DNA of 35,380 nt, taken from a virus. The DNA is taken from positions 1 through 35,380 of IMG/VR virus record IMGVR_UViG_3300044701_002204; one strand, 5' to 3'. Positions 15,925 to 21,818 of this stretch are shown one piece after another; the stretch's first letter is position 1; each line of letters opens with the position of its first letter. Under the pieces are notes generated by a model that worked only from the letters and a program-made list of their open reading frames with translations, was not told the origin of the DNA and did no database searches. A program made the translations under genes and the position numbers.

Positions 15925-16194
15925 ATGAGCATTACATACCGACTTTGCATGAAGCTAGCTAACGTCCATCAACCATGGTTCACCAATTCAAACGAGCAAA
16001 AGCAAATGCAACCATGGCGAATCAAACAACGCGAAAGGCTTGCCGACTCATTGTTCCAAGCTACATGGCGAGCCGACAAAGGCGCTAACTGGCAAGCGCA
16101 TCAAGCGGACATCATGCTCACTGCGAATCTAGCATCACTCATTCGCCAAGACATGGCACCAGCAGCCGCCCTTGAATACTTAGGCTTGCTCTAA
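15925..16194 (+). CDS. Hypothetical early protein, 89 aa
   Basis: Tryptophan- and glutamine-rich, mostly helical (LADSLFQATWRADKGANWQA), with no membrane segment. AGGA precedes the ATG. No known family is seen. It belongs to the run of small early genes after ardC. Confidence 0.65.
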   Translation: MSITYRLCMKLANVHQPWFTNSNEQKQMQPWRIKQRERLADSLFQATWRADKGANWQAHQADIMLTANLASLIRQDMAPAAALEYLGLL

Positions 16195-16213
16195 CCCATC
16201 ACAATGCCCCTAG

Positions 16214-16235
16214 AAGCCTTTAAACGGGCTTTTAC
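16214..16235 (+). terminator. Weak intrinsic-terminator-like hairpin
   Basis: AAGCC (16214-16218) pairs with GGCTT (16227-16231) across 8 bases, followed by TTTACGGGCTTTTCTT. The stem is short and the T-run is broken, so partial termination or attenuation between the early genes is the most that can be claimed. Confidence 0.35.
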
Positions 16236-16268
16236 GGGCTTTTCTTACCTTTACTGGAGCCAACCTAC

Positions 16269-16469
16269 ATGGAAGATAGACAAGTCCCTTCCTGGCTCGA
16301 TTTAATCGACCATCAAATTGCAACCGATAAATGGTTCCGGCCGGTCGATCAAGTCTGGCGTGAACACGGATGGAAACCACCATCGACTGAATGCCCAGAG
16401 ACAATGCGAAAGCACAAAGCCTTCCGCACCTGGTCGCATTACGCACCCTCGCGGGAGACCCAAGCATGA
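16269..16469 (+). CDS. Hypothetical early protein, 66 aa
   Basis: Rich in Trp, His and Pro (VPSWLDLIDHQIATDKW, then HGWKPPSTECPETMRKH), probably a small globular fold. TGGAG lies 9 bases before the ATG. The stop overlaps the next start as ATGA, so the two are translationally coupled. Function unknown. Confidence 0.65.
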   Translation: MEDRQVPSWLDLIDHQIATDKWFRPVDQVWREHGWKPPSTECPETMRKHKAFRTWSHYAPSRETQA

Positions 16470-16741
16470 AAGAAAGCCTAACCATTAAAGCCGATGAACT
16501 GCTGATCGAGCACTATGAAAAGCAAGTCAAAGAGATGGATGATGATCAGATGAACTCGACCCTGATCTATCACACAGCAATTAAGTTGTATGAAGAGACA
16601 CTTTTTCGAGTGTGTGGCTATGAAAGCCTTATGAAGTTAGCCACTGAAGCAGATAAACGTATTGAGAAAGAATTTGGCAAGAAAAGGTTCGGATTTGCTG
16701 AAGGTGTTCATGAAAACTTCCAACACAGGGCAAGCAAATGA
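16466..16741 (+). CDS. Hypothetical helical protein, 91 aa
   Basis: Begins MKESLTIKADELLIEHYEK and is acidic and helical throughout, with KEMDDDQMNSTLIYHTAIKL. The start at 16466 overlaps the preceding stop as ATGA. A longer frame from 16391 would run fully inside that gene and is not favoured. No family recognised. Confidence 0.65.
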   Translation: MKESLTIKADELLIEHYEKQVKEMDDDQMNSTLIYHTAIKLYEETLFRVCGYESLMKLATEADKRIEKEFGKKRFGFAEGVHENFQHRASK

Positions 16742-16926
16742 GTAAGAAGCAATTAAAAGACATTGAGACGCAAGCGATGATCGATAAGTGGCAGGAGGAA
16801 CTGGCAAGACATGTTGCCTATCTCCCCATCCTATGCGAGCAGGCAGGGGTTGATGAGATGGAACTGCATCGAGCTATTGAGATTCACTTCTATGTTCGCA
16901 GTATGAGTAAGGGGGCTATGCAATGA
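16738..16926 (+). CDS. Hypothetical protein, 62 aa
   Basis: Short helical protein (IETQAMIDKWQEELARHVAY, then VDEMELHRAIEIHFYVRS). It overlaps both neighbours by ATGA, so it is part of a coupled string of four genes. Function unknown. Confidence 0.65.
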   Translation: MSKKQLKDIETQAMIDKWQEELARHVAYLPILCEQAGVDEMELHRAIEIHFYVRSMSKGAMQ

Positions 16927-17171
16927 ACAAAGAAACCATGCGTTTAGTACTTGACGTAAACATGAACGAAGAACGTGTCGATGAAACGGCAAAACAAGAA
17001 CATGACTTAGCCAGAGTCGGGGAGGTCGGCGTATGGGGCGAATGGGTTGGGCTGACTGATGATGTTGTGTTTGAGCTAGCAGACACAAACCTTTATGAAA
17101 ACGGTAAGAATTTTGGTGTGCTGGCGTTCGCTAAAGCGATTGAGCAAGCCTTGAAGGAGAAGAACACATGA
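16923..17171 (+). CDS. Hypothetical protein, 82 aa
   Basis: Acidic N-terminal half (MNEERVDETAKQEHDLARVG) and a compact C-terminal half with WGEWVGLTDDVVFELAD and a helix. It overlaps both flanking genes as ATGA. No recognised family. Confidence 0.65.
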   Translation: MNKETMRLVLDVNMNEERVDETAKQEHDLARVGEVGVWGEWVGLTDDVVFELADTNLYENGKNFGVLAFAKAIEQALKEKNT

Positions 17172-17347
17172 GAAAGCTACTCAACCGGCTGGCAAGCACC
17201 AATGACTTTGTGATGATTCACTCTAGTGAACTGGAAGCAATCCTGGACTATGTGGAAGACATGGAGCAAAGGATAAGCATTGTCAGAGAGCAGTTGCAGT
17301 ATCTGGTTGCAGAATCTGTAGAACCTGGTGCAGAACCAGAGGTTTAA
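17168..17347 (+). CDS. Small helical / coiled-coil protein, 59 aa
   Basis: Begins MRKLLNRLASTNDFVMIHSS and has a heptad-like part (YVEDMEQRISIVREQLQYLV). It starts within the end of the preceding gene (ATGA) with a GGAGA site upstream. It is the last gene before the non-coding stretch at 17348-17871. Function unknown. Confidence 0.65.
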   Translation: MRKLLNRLASTNDFVMIHSSELEAILDYVEDMEQRISIVREQLQYLVAESVEPGAEPEV

Positions 17348-17560
17348 CCCCTCTTTCCTCCCAAAGACCCCCCTACCCCAAACAAGAACGGGGTAGAGAG
17401 GGGAGGTTCCTCCGCTGCAAGCAGCATCTCGATGTCAGTTTCCTGACCCCTCGGCTTCGAGATAAGACCAGCCGCGCCGGTTATTCGGGAACTGCCCCCT
17501 AGTCCTAAGACATACGGCGTACCACCTCAACTCCGAGCCACCATGGTAAGTGCCTACTAT
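17348..17560. ncRNA. Structured non-coding segment (candidate RNA element)
   Basis: There is no credible gene. CTACCCC (17373-17379) pairs with GGGGTAG (17390-17396), flanked by CCTCCC (17357-17362) and GGGAGG (17401-17406). ATCTCGA (17426-17432) pairs with TCGAGAT (17457-17463) and encloses GTCAG-TTTC-CTGAC (17434-17447). Several perfect nested stems in about 120 bp suggest a folded RNA or regulatory DNA. The strand is unclear because the pairings are symmetrical. It may be the 3' end of the first rightward transcript or a separate small RNA. Confidence 0.45.
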
Positions 17561-17586
17561 CGTGCGGAGTACGGCTGTCGGACTGG

Positions 17587-17663
17587 AAAACAAAAAAGCC
17601 ACTTACTGCTGCTCCTGGTCGTTGTCCCTCTGGGGTAAGAGGGCAGAAGCATGAGTAAGTGGC
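17587..17663 (-). terminator. Minus-strand hairpin with T-tract (terminator-like, inside a rightward block)
   Basis: GCCACTTACT and AGTAAGTGGC (17654-17663 and 17598-17607) form a perfect 10-bp stem. On the minus strand it is followed at once by six T, a G and four T (17597-17587). The 46-base loop contains a second hairpin, CCCTCT/AGAGGG. This is the look of an intrinsic terminator or the 3' end of a small RNA on the strand opposite to the surrounding genes. It implies leftward transcription here. Confidence 0.5.
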
Positions 17664-17673
17664 CTTCAGATTG

Positions 17674-17704
17674 TTGACAACGACGACAACAAGCGAATCT
17701 TAAT
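17674..17704 (+). promoter_or_regulatory. Candidate rightward promoter with perfect -35 box
   Basis: TTGACA at 17674-17679 is followed by a weak -10 (CTTAAT at 17699-17704, spacing 19, four of six matches). It sits within the inverted repeat TTGTTG...CAACAA and next to the GGCAAA array, which would lie at the start of the transcript. The non-ideal spacing suggests a regulated or false promoter. Confidence 0.3.
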
Positions 17705-17782
17705 GGCAAACATCTTTTGATGCAAGCGGCAAAAAAGCGGCAAAAAAGCGGCAAATCTGGCAAATCTGGCAAACCATTTGCC
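17705..17782. repeat. GGCAAA iteron-like array
   Basis: GGCAAA occurs on the plus strand at 17705, 17728, 17739, 17750, 17759 and 17768, and once inverted (TTTGCC, 17777-17782). The last direct copy and the inverted copy form a perfect 6-bp palindrome with a 3-base loop. Copies two to four sit in an 11-bp repeat GCGGCAAAAAA and the rest in a 9-bp repeat, so most face the same side of the helix. Repeats like this act as iterons of replication origins or as operator arrays; both are open here. Confidence 0.75.
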
Positions 17783-17808
17783 AACCCGACGAACGGTTGA
17801 TTATTAGC

Positions 17809-17837
17809 TATGTACATATGTTCCTAGTGTGTATAAT
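17809..17837 (+). promoter_or_regulatory. Promoter with consensus -10 and a 10-bp palindrome upstream
   Basis: A perfect TATAAT lies at 17832-17837, 34 bp before the ATG at 17872. No good -35 box is at the right distance, but the palindrome TATGTACATA (17809-17818) occupies that place, so an activator- or repressor-controlled promoter is plausible. It would drive the recombination genes. Confidence 0.5.
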
Positions 17838-17871
17838 CACTATCGTTGTACTTAACCAAAGGAGAAACAAC

Positions 17872-18129
17872 ATGGATGATTACAAGTTATGTAGGTTGAT
17901 CGAATCGGATTTGTTTGATCTTAGGCTCAAAGGAGTTCGTGTCCTTGAAGCTGCCGCCAGCATGCACCGTGTGATTGCAGGTGAATGGCCTTACTTGTCA
18001 CGTTACCAGGTCAAAGTTCTTGAAAATGTTTTCAATGAGGCAGAAGAACTCAAGCACATGCTCAATGTCATCAAGAACCGTGACGCTGTTAAAGACATCA
18101 GCACTTGCTTTGATGAGGAGGCGGCATGA
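17872..18129 (+). CDS. Hypothetical helical protein, first of the recombination operon, 85 aa
   Basis: Begins MDDYKLCRLIESDLF and is helical and amphipathic (VKVLENVFNEAEELKHMLN). AAAGGAG lies 8 bases before the ATG, one of the strongest in the block. A longer hydrophobic frame from 17797 would start before the -10 box and is not used. Function unknown; a regulator of the operon is possible by position. Confidence 0.7.
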   Translation: MDDYKLCRLIESDLFDLRLKGVRVLEAAASMHRVIAGEWPYLSRYQVKVLENVFNEAEELKHMLNVIKNRDAVKDISTCFDEEAA

Positions 18130-18479
18130 TTCCAGAGATCGTAAAACGCACTATTGCTCAGGCAATTAAGTTGCTTGACGCATGTGGTTGCAAATACAAG
18201 GTCATTGATCAGGATGGCAATGAGTATGGCGTACTCACTGTCTCTGAGCCAAAGAAGGCAAGCAAGTCTTACAAGCACCCACCAGGAACGATGTATAGGT
18301 TCTATTACCCGTTTATCAAAGACATGCAACCTGGCGATGTTGTTGTTATTAAGAACTTTGATTTTGAACCAAGAGCGTTGCAAGGTGCGGTGACTGCATG
18401 GGCCTCTGAGCACTGGGGAAAGGGTTCTTACAAAACCTGCATGGTTGGCCCTGATATTGAAATTCTTCGTTGTTCTTAG
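18126..18479 (+). CDS. Hypothetical protein with HTH-like C-terminal half, 117 aa
   Basis: The N-terminal part is mixed alpha/beta (IKLLDACGCKYKVIDQDGN). The C-terminal part (LQGAVTAWASEHWGKGSYKT) resembles small phage proteins in which a helix-turn-helix follows a PGDVV-type beta hairpin. It overlaps its upstream neighbour as ATGA. Such proteins might bind DNA in operon control, but this is a guess from shape. Confidence 0.65.
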   Translation: MIPEIVKRTIAQAIKLLDACGCKYKVIDQDGNEYGVLTVSEPKKASKSYKHPPGTMYRFYYPFIKDMQPGDVVVIKNFDFEPRALQGAVTAWASEHWGKGSYKTCMVGPDIEILRCS

Positions 18480-18487
18480 GAGGCAGC

Positions 18488-19378
18488 ATGACTAGCTTTG
18501 ATACTGAATCGAGACGCAAGGCGATCTGGGCCACCGATGCTCGCAAGATCGCGGATGGCAAGGCAGCAGATGTTTACTTAGAGAAGATAGGCCAGACAGA
18601 GCGTGAAGACATAAGCCACATTGAAGCAGTGCAATGGGGTTTGAAGTTGCAGGATGTTATTGGCCGTGAGGCTAGCGCCAGGTTGCAGATGGAACTCAAG
18701 GAAGCAGACTATGAGTTGTATCACCCTGAGCATTCATGGATGGCATCTCACTTTGATTTCATCTCTGCTGATGGCACGACACTGGTGGAGGTCAAGAACT
18801 ACAACCAATCTAAACGGAATCAATACGATGCAGATATTGCACTTATGCCTGCGGCCGACAGAGCGCAATGTATTCATGAAGCTACGGTACATCGGGTACA
18901 GCGTATCGTACTTGCGGTGCTCTTTGGGGGGCAAGAACTGGTACTTATCGACACGCAAGTATCAGACGCTGAAAAAGACTCGCTCATACAACTGGAAGCT
19001 GAGTTATGGGGCTCAATACAGGCCAAGCAGCCTCCAAGCGCGACTACGGTGGACGCAGCAAAGAAACTCTACCCAATATCCACTACGGCTGGGGTTCTAG
19101 CTAATGCTCAGTTAGAACAAGCCTGCCAGCAACTGAAAGCGATTAAGGCCAACATCAAACAGTACGAAGAAGCCGAGGAAAAGCTACAAGGCTTTATCCA
19201 AGGGCAGATGAAAGAAGCAGGCTCACTCATCACATTCGATGGGAAGGTGCTTGCAACATGGAACAGTGCTAAAGGCTCCAAACGCTTTGATCCAAAGCTA
19301 CTGCAAGCAGAGATGCCTGAAGTGTATGAGCGTTACGTTATTGAACAACCTGGCTCACGGAGGTTTTTAGTCAAATGA
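18488..19378 (+). CDS. YqaJ / lambda-exonuclease-like recombination nuclease, 296 aa
   Basis: The residue pattern of this PD-(D/E)XK family is visible: a helical lead (RRKAIWATDARKIADG, about 9-24), HFD with D90, then VEVKNY with E101 and K103. A Gln/His-rich helix follows (QCIHEATVHRVQRIVLAVL, about 127-145). The C-terminal third has a coiled-coil segment (QQLKAIKANIKQYEEAEEKL). The enzyme would chew double-stranded ends to expose single strands for the annealing protein encoded next. AGGAGG lies before the ATG at 18488. The stop overlaps the next start as ATGA. Confidence 0.88.
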   Translation: MTSFDTESRRKAIWATDARKIADGKAADVYLEKIGQTEREDISHIEAVQWGLKLQDVIGREASARLQMELKEADYELYHPEHSWMASHFDFISADGTTLVEVKNYNQSKRNQYDADIALMPAADRAQCIHEATVHRVQRIVLAVLFGGQELVLIDTQVSDAEKDSLIQLEAELWGSIQAKQPPSATTVDAAKKLYPISTTAGVLANAQLEQACQQLKAIKANIKQYEEAEEKLQGFIQGQMKEAGSLITFDGKVLATWNSAKGSKRFDPKLLQAEMPEVYERYVIEQPGSRRFLVK

Positions 19379-20223
19379 GCAATCTAGTCGATCCAACCAA
19401 ACTTGATCAGTCAATCATTGATTCAATCGTACTTCGAGGTGACTTGAGTGGACTCAAGGAAGAACAACTCACTGGATACTACAACTACCGCTGCCAGCAA
19501 GTCGGACTCGATCCTTCTGCGAAGCCGTTCGATCTTCTTGTCTTGTCAGGAAAGAAGGTCTTGTATGCGAATGCTGGGGCCACACAGCAACTCTCAAATC
19601 TGCATGGACTGTCCACTGCGATCACTAACAGAGAGAGAGTTGAGAATGTGTATCTTGTATCTGTCCGATGCACTGGCAAAGATGGACGAAGCTCTGAAAA
19701 TCAGGGAGCAGTTGACATCGCAGGTCTTAATGGAGAGAGGCTAGCTAATGCCTTGATGAAGGCTACAACCAAAGCGATACGCAGGACTGTGCTTGCTCAC
19801 TGTGGATTGGGGATGCTTGATGAAACTGAACTCGACACTATCCCGACTAATCAATATCAGAAGGTTGATATGCCGCATGTACAGGCTCTCCAGCCGCTTA
19901 CTGAGGTCATTGAGGGTAAGTTTAAGGTGATGGTTCCTGAAGGCGATAAGAGCAAGGTTTACAGCTCTCACCAGGATGAGATGCAGTGGCAGGACAACTT
20001 CTTTGGTTTGATTGGCAAGATCGCTGACTCGAAGAAGATGACAACTGAGGAGAAGAACGCCAAACTGGCGTCACTCTTTCGGGTCAACCACGAAACCATC
20101 GATAACTTTGGCGGGGTTGCAGCCATTGCATTCAAGAAGCGCTGTCACGATCATGCGGTCGAGGGTTTTATCGCAAAAAAGGTAGTGACTCTGGATGTGG
20201 ACGAAGAGGTAGTGTTCGATTGA
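19375..20223 (+). CDS. Putative ssDNA-annealing recombination protein, 282 aa
   Basis: The segment GLKEEQLTGYYNYRCQQVGL followed by DPSAKPFDLL and KKVLYANAGATQQL is a pattern I know from phage recombination operons. Next come LANALMKATTKAIRRTVLAH and CGLGMLDETE, with the look of RecT/Redbeta-type annealing proteins (assignment by resemblance). The C-terminus is charged. It overlaps the exonuclease gene as ATGA, the classical exonuclease-plus-annealase pairing. It would anneal strands during repair, replication restart or concatemer formation. A distantly related recombination mediator is the alternative. Confidence 0.7.
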   Translation: MSNLVDPTKLDQSIIDSIVLRGDLSGLKEEQLTGYYNYRCQQVGLDPSAKPFDLLVLSGKKVLYANAGATQQLSNLHGLSTAITNRERVENVYLVSVRCTGKDGRSSENQGAVDIAGLNGERLANALMKATTKAIRRTVLAHCGLGMLDETELDTIPTNQYQKVDMPHVQALQPLTEVIEGKFKVMVPEGDKSKVYSSHQDEMQWQDNFFGLIGKIADSKKMTTEEKNAKLASLFRVNHETIDNFGGVAAIAFKKRCHDHAVEGFIAKKVVTLDVDEEVVFD

Positions 20224-20414
20224 CGCAGACGCAGGCAGTGCTTGAGCGTTTGCAACAAGGAACGCTCACGCAACTGCAGGCTTACGCAGAGATTGGTTCA
20301 ACAAGACTTGCAGCCAGAGTCGAAGAACTAAGAAAACAAGGTCACACCATCGTGACACACACCATTAACCGTAATGGCAAATCCTTTGCCGAATATCAAC
20401 TAGTGAGGAAATAA
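20220..20414 (+). CDS. Small helix-turn-helix protein (HTH_39-like), 64 aa
   Basis: TTLxxL-like start (TQTQAVLERLQQGTLTQLQA), then GSTRLAARVEELRKQGHTIV, a winged-helix pattern known from many small phage DNA-binding proteins. The start codon is TTG at 20220, overlapping the previous stop as TTGA with GAGG upstream. It may be a local regulator or a recombination accessory. Confidence 0.75.
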   Translation: MTQTQAVLERLQQGTLTQLQAYAEIGSTRLAARVEELRKQGHTIVTHTINRNGKSFAEYQLVRK

Positions 20415-20674
20415 TGGCTTACGAACAGCAACAAGGCAGTGGAGTACTTTTCACCGTGAAAGAGAAGAAGTCTGAAAAGGCACCCGACTGGTCAGGCAGT
20501 TTTACCTGCGATCAGGCTTACAAACCAGGTGATGTGATCAAACTGTCAGCATGGACGAAACGCAGTGCTTATGGCGATCTGATCTCGATACGGGTGAATA
20601 ACTTTGTACCAGGCCAGATGCCACGCCAGGGACGTGAAGTAAGTTCGCATGACGATGACAGCGTTCCGTTTTGA
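20414..20674 (+). CDS. Small OB-fold/SSB-like protein with acidic DDDSVPF tail, 86 aa
   Basis: Starts MAYEQQQGSGVLFTVKEKK with a short beta-rich middle (WSGSFTCDQAYKPGDVIKLS, then GDLISIRVNNF). It ends in SHDDDSVPF, like the acidic tip by which bacterial SSB recruits partners. Middle sequences of this kind are common beside phage recombination genes. The length is half that of SSB. Single-strand binding and docking to host SSB-partner proteins are inferred. Confidence 0.7.
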   Translation: MAYEQQQGSGVLFTVKEKKSEKAPDWSGSFTCDQAYKPGDVIKLSAWTKRSAYGDLISIRVNNFVPGQMPRQGREVSSHDDDSVPF

Positions 20675-20883
20675 TGCTCTGCCCTAAGTGCGCTGAAAGA
20701 GGTGAACATAACGATACGATCATCCTAGAGACTCGCCGGTATGGTGGCAAGAAACCGGCTAACTCTTGGGTGACACGCAGGCGACGCTGTGTCGCTTGCT
20801 TGCATCGATTCACGACAACGGAAGTCATTAAAGGCGCTAATGACAAAGTATGGGACGCTGCATTGCGCGAGGATATGGCATGA
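20674..20883 (+). CDS. NrdR-like stand-alone zinc ribbon, 69 aa
   Basis: CPKC at residues 3-6 and CVAC at 39-42, preceded by RRRR and followed by HRFTTTEV. This closely matches the N-terminal zinc ribbon of NrdR, the repressor of ribonucleotide reductase operons (RRRxC..C..RFTT). The ATP-cone domain of NrdR is absent. The ATG at 20674 overlaps the preceding stop (TGATG). It may bind NrdR boxes or act as a DNA-binding accessory. Confidence 0.75.
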   Translation: MLCPKCAERGEHNDTIILETRRYGGKKPANSWVTRRRRCVACLHRFTTTEVIKGANDKVWDAALREDMA

Positions 20884-21200
20884 CAAAACTGACAGAATCC
20901 CACATGAAGGTTCTTAAGTATCTTTCCAAGCGAAAGACTGAAGCCACCTTCAAAGACATTCAACTACAAACCATGCTTGGCATACCAACCACCAAGTACG
21001 TCATTCGTGGGCTTCTCCATGATGGTTACATCAAGAAACGATCAGACAGGCTTAATCGCATGACAGAGCGCTACTACACCTTTGCCAGTTGGGAACCGGT
21101 TGAGAGAGTCATCATCAAACGTCCTGTCAAATTCTCTAAGACGCGTATTACGATAGAACCTAAGTTCTTCAACAATCCGTTTAGTGTAGGTGCTTCATGA
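20880..21200 (+). CDS. Winged-helix DNA-binding protein, 106 aa
   Basis: Residues about 5-65 have a helix-turn-helix with wing: LTESHMKVLKYLSKRKTEAT, MLGIPTTKYVIRGLLHDGYI, then KKRSDRL. The C-terminus is basic (IIKRPVKFSKTRI). The ATG at 20880 overlaps the previous stop as ATGA. It could be a transcription regulator of the block, with no family name certain. Confidence 0.75.
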   Translation: MTKLTESHMKVLKYLSKRKTEATFKDIQLQTMLGIPTTKYVIRGLLHDGYIKKRSDRLNRMTERYYTFASWEPVERVIIKRPVKFSKTRITIEPKFFNNPFSVGAS

Positions 21201-21412
21201 GTGAGATGAGCAGGGAAGAGATGCAGGCCAAGATGGAAACACTCTATGCGCTTACCAGAGAGTTACGAGCCATGCTGGCAAGAACTGATCACAAACTCAA
21301 GACAAGAGAAATGTTCATTCATGCCTTGCTCGACCCTGATGCTTTTGGATATGCCGTAGAGAATGCCGTCAGAGAAGAAGCCTGGAAAATCCTGCAAGGA
21401 GAACGCGATTGA
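21197..21412 (+). CDS. Helical hypothetical protein, 71 aa
   Basis: Begins MSEMSREEMQAKMETLYALT and is predicted to be almost all alpha-helix (coiled-coil-like). It overlaps the previous gene as ATGA and supplies the AAGGAG site for the next gene. Function unknown. Confidence 0.65.
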   Translation: MSEMSREEMQAKMETLYALTRELRAMLARTDHKLKTREMFIHALLDPDAFGYAVENAVREEAWKILQGERD

Positions 21413-21723
21413 GCAAGCTAGGAAAGACCAGAGGTGCCAGTTATGAGCGAGAGGTCTGTAATGCCCTCACAGAGCGTTTAGGAACGAAGGTGACGCGTGT
21501 ACTAGGGCAAGCAAGAGATGGCGGCTCAGACATCGATCTAGGGCCGTTTATGATCGAATGCAAGCGTCGTAGGAAGATTGCTCTCTACGAATGGATGGAG
21601 CAAGCCAAGGTTTCGTCCAAAGGCGAGAAAGTACCAGTTGTGATTTGTAGGGCTGATGGCAAAGAGAGTCTAGTGATCTTTAGACTTGACGATGCGATCA
21701 CGCTCATGCAGAATGAATTGTGA
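21409..21723 (+). CDS. Holliday-junction-resolvase-like PD-(D/E)XK nuclease, 104 aa
   Basis: The nuclease pattern is complete: an N-terminal helix with YEREV (E13/E15), GGSDIDLG with D41 and D43, and FMIECKRR with E50 and K52. The helix with YEWMEQA follows. Length and order match small archaeal-Hjc-like and phage resolvases. The start is TTG at 21409, overlapping the previous stop (TTGA) with AAGGAG 8 bases before. It would cut branched recombination or replication intermediates before packaging. It is the last gene of the rightward block. Confidence 0.82.
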   Translation: MSKLGKTRGASYEREVCNALTERLGTKVTRVLGQARDGGSDIDLGPFMIECKRRRKIALYEWMEQAKVSSKGEKVPVVICRADGKESLVIFRLDDAITLMQNEL

Positions 21724-21750
21724 CTCCGCTGAATCTGCCAGTAGGTTAAG

Positions 21751-21780
21751 CGCTTGAGGCAAGCGAGCAGATAGCCTCAA
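21751..21780. other. Two mutually exclusive hairpins in the 3' untranslated region
   Basis: CGCTTG (21751-21756) can pair with CAAGCG (21760-21765), or TTGAGGC (21754-21760) with GCCTCAA (21774-21780). Both stems are perfect and share bases, so only one forms at a time. The region lies between the resolvase stop and the terminator. It is a possible RNA switch or 3'-end protection. Confidence 0.4.
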
Positions 21781-21818
21781 CCATGTCTCCTCTGAGTAAT
21801 GCTCTTTCCGACGAGCTT

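Noticed and set aside
17453-17544. tRNA-like stretch ending GAGCCACCA
   Set aside because: The possible acceptor GGCTTCG pairs only partly with CCGAGCC, and no T-loop (GTTCRA) or anticodon arm is present, so no tRNA is called.
17726-17782. CRISPR-like short repeats
   Set aside because: Repeat units are 9-11 bp with no variable spacers; an iteron or operator array is the better reading.
17557-17817. Open frame on the minus strand (86 codons) across the non-coding region
   Set aside because: It runs through the repeat array and hairpins, has low-complexity leucine/cysteine content, and lacks a good start signal.
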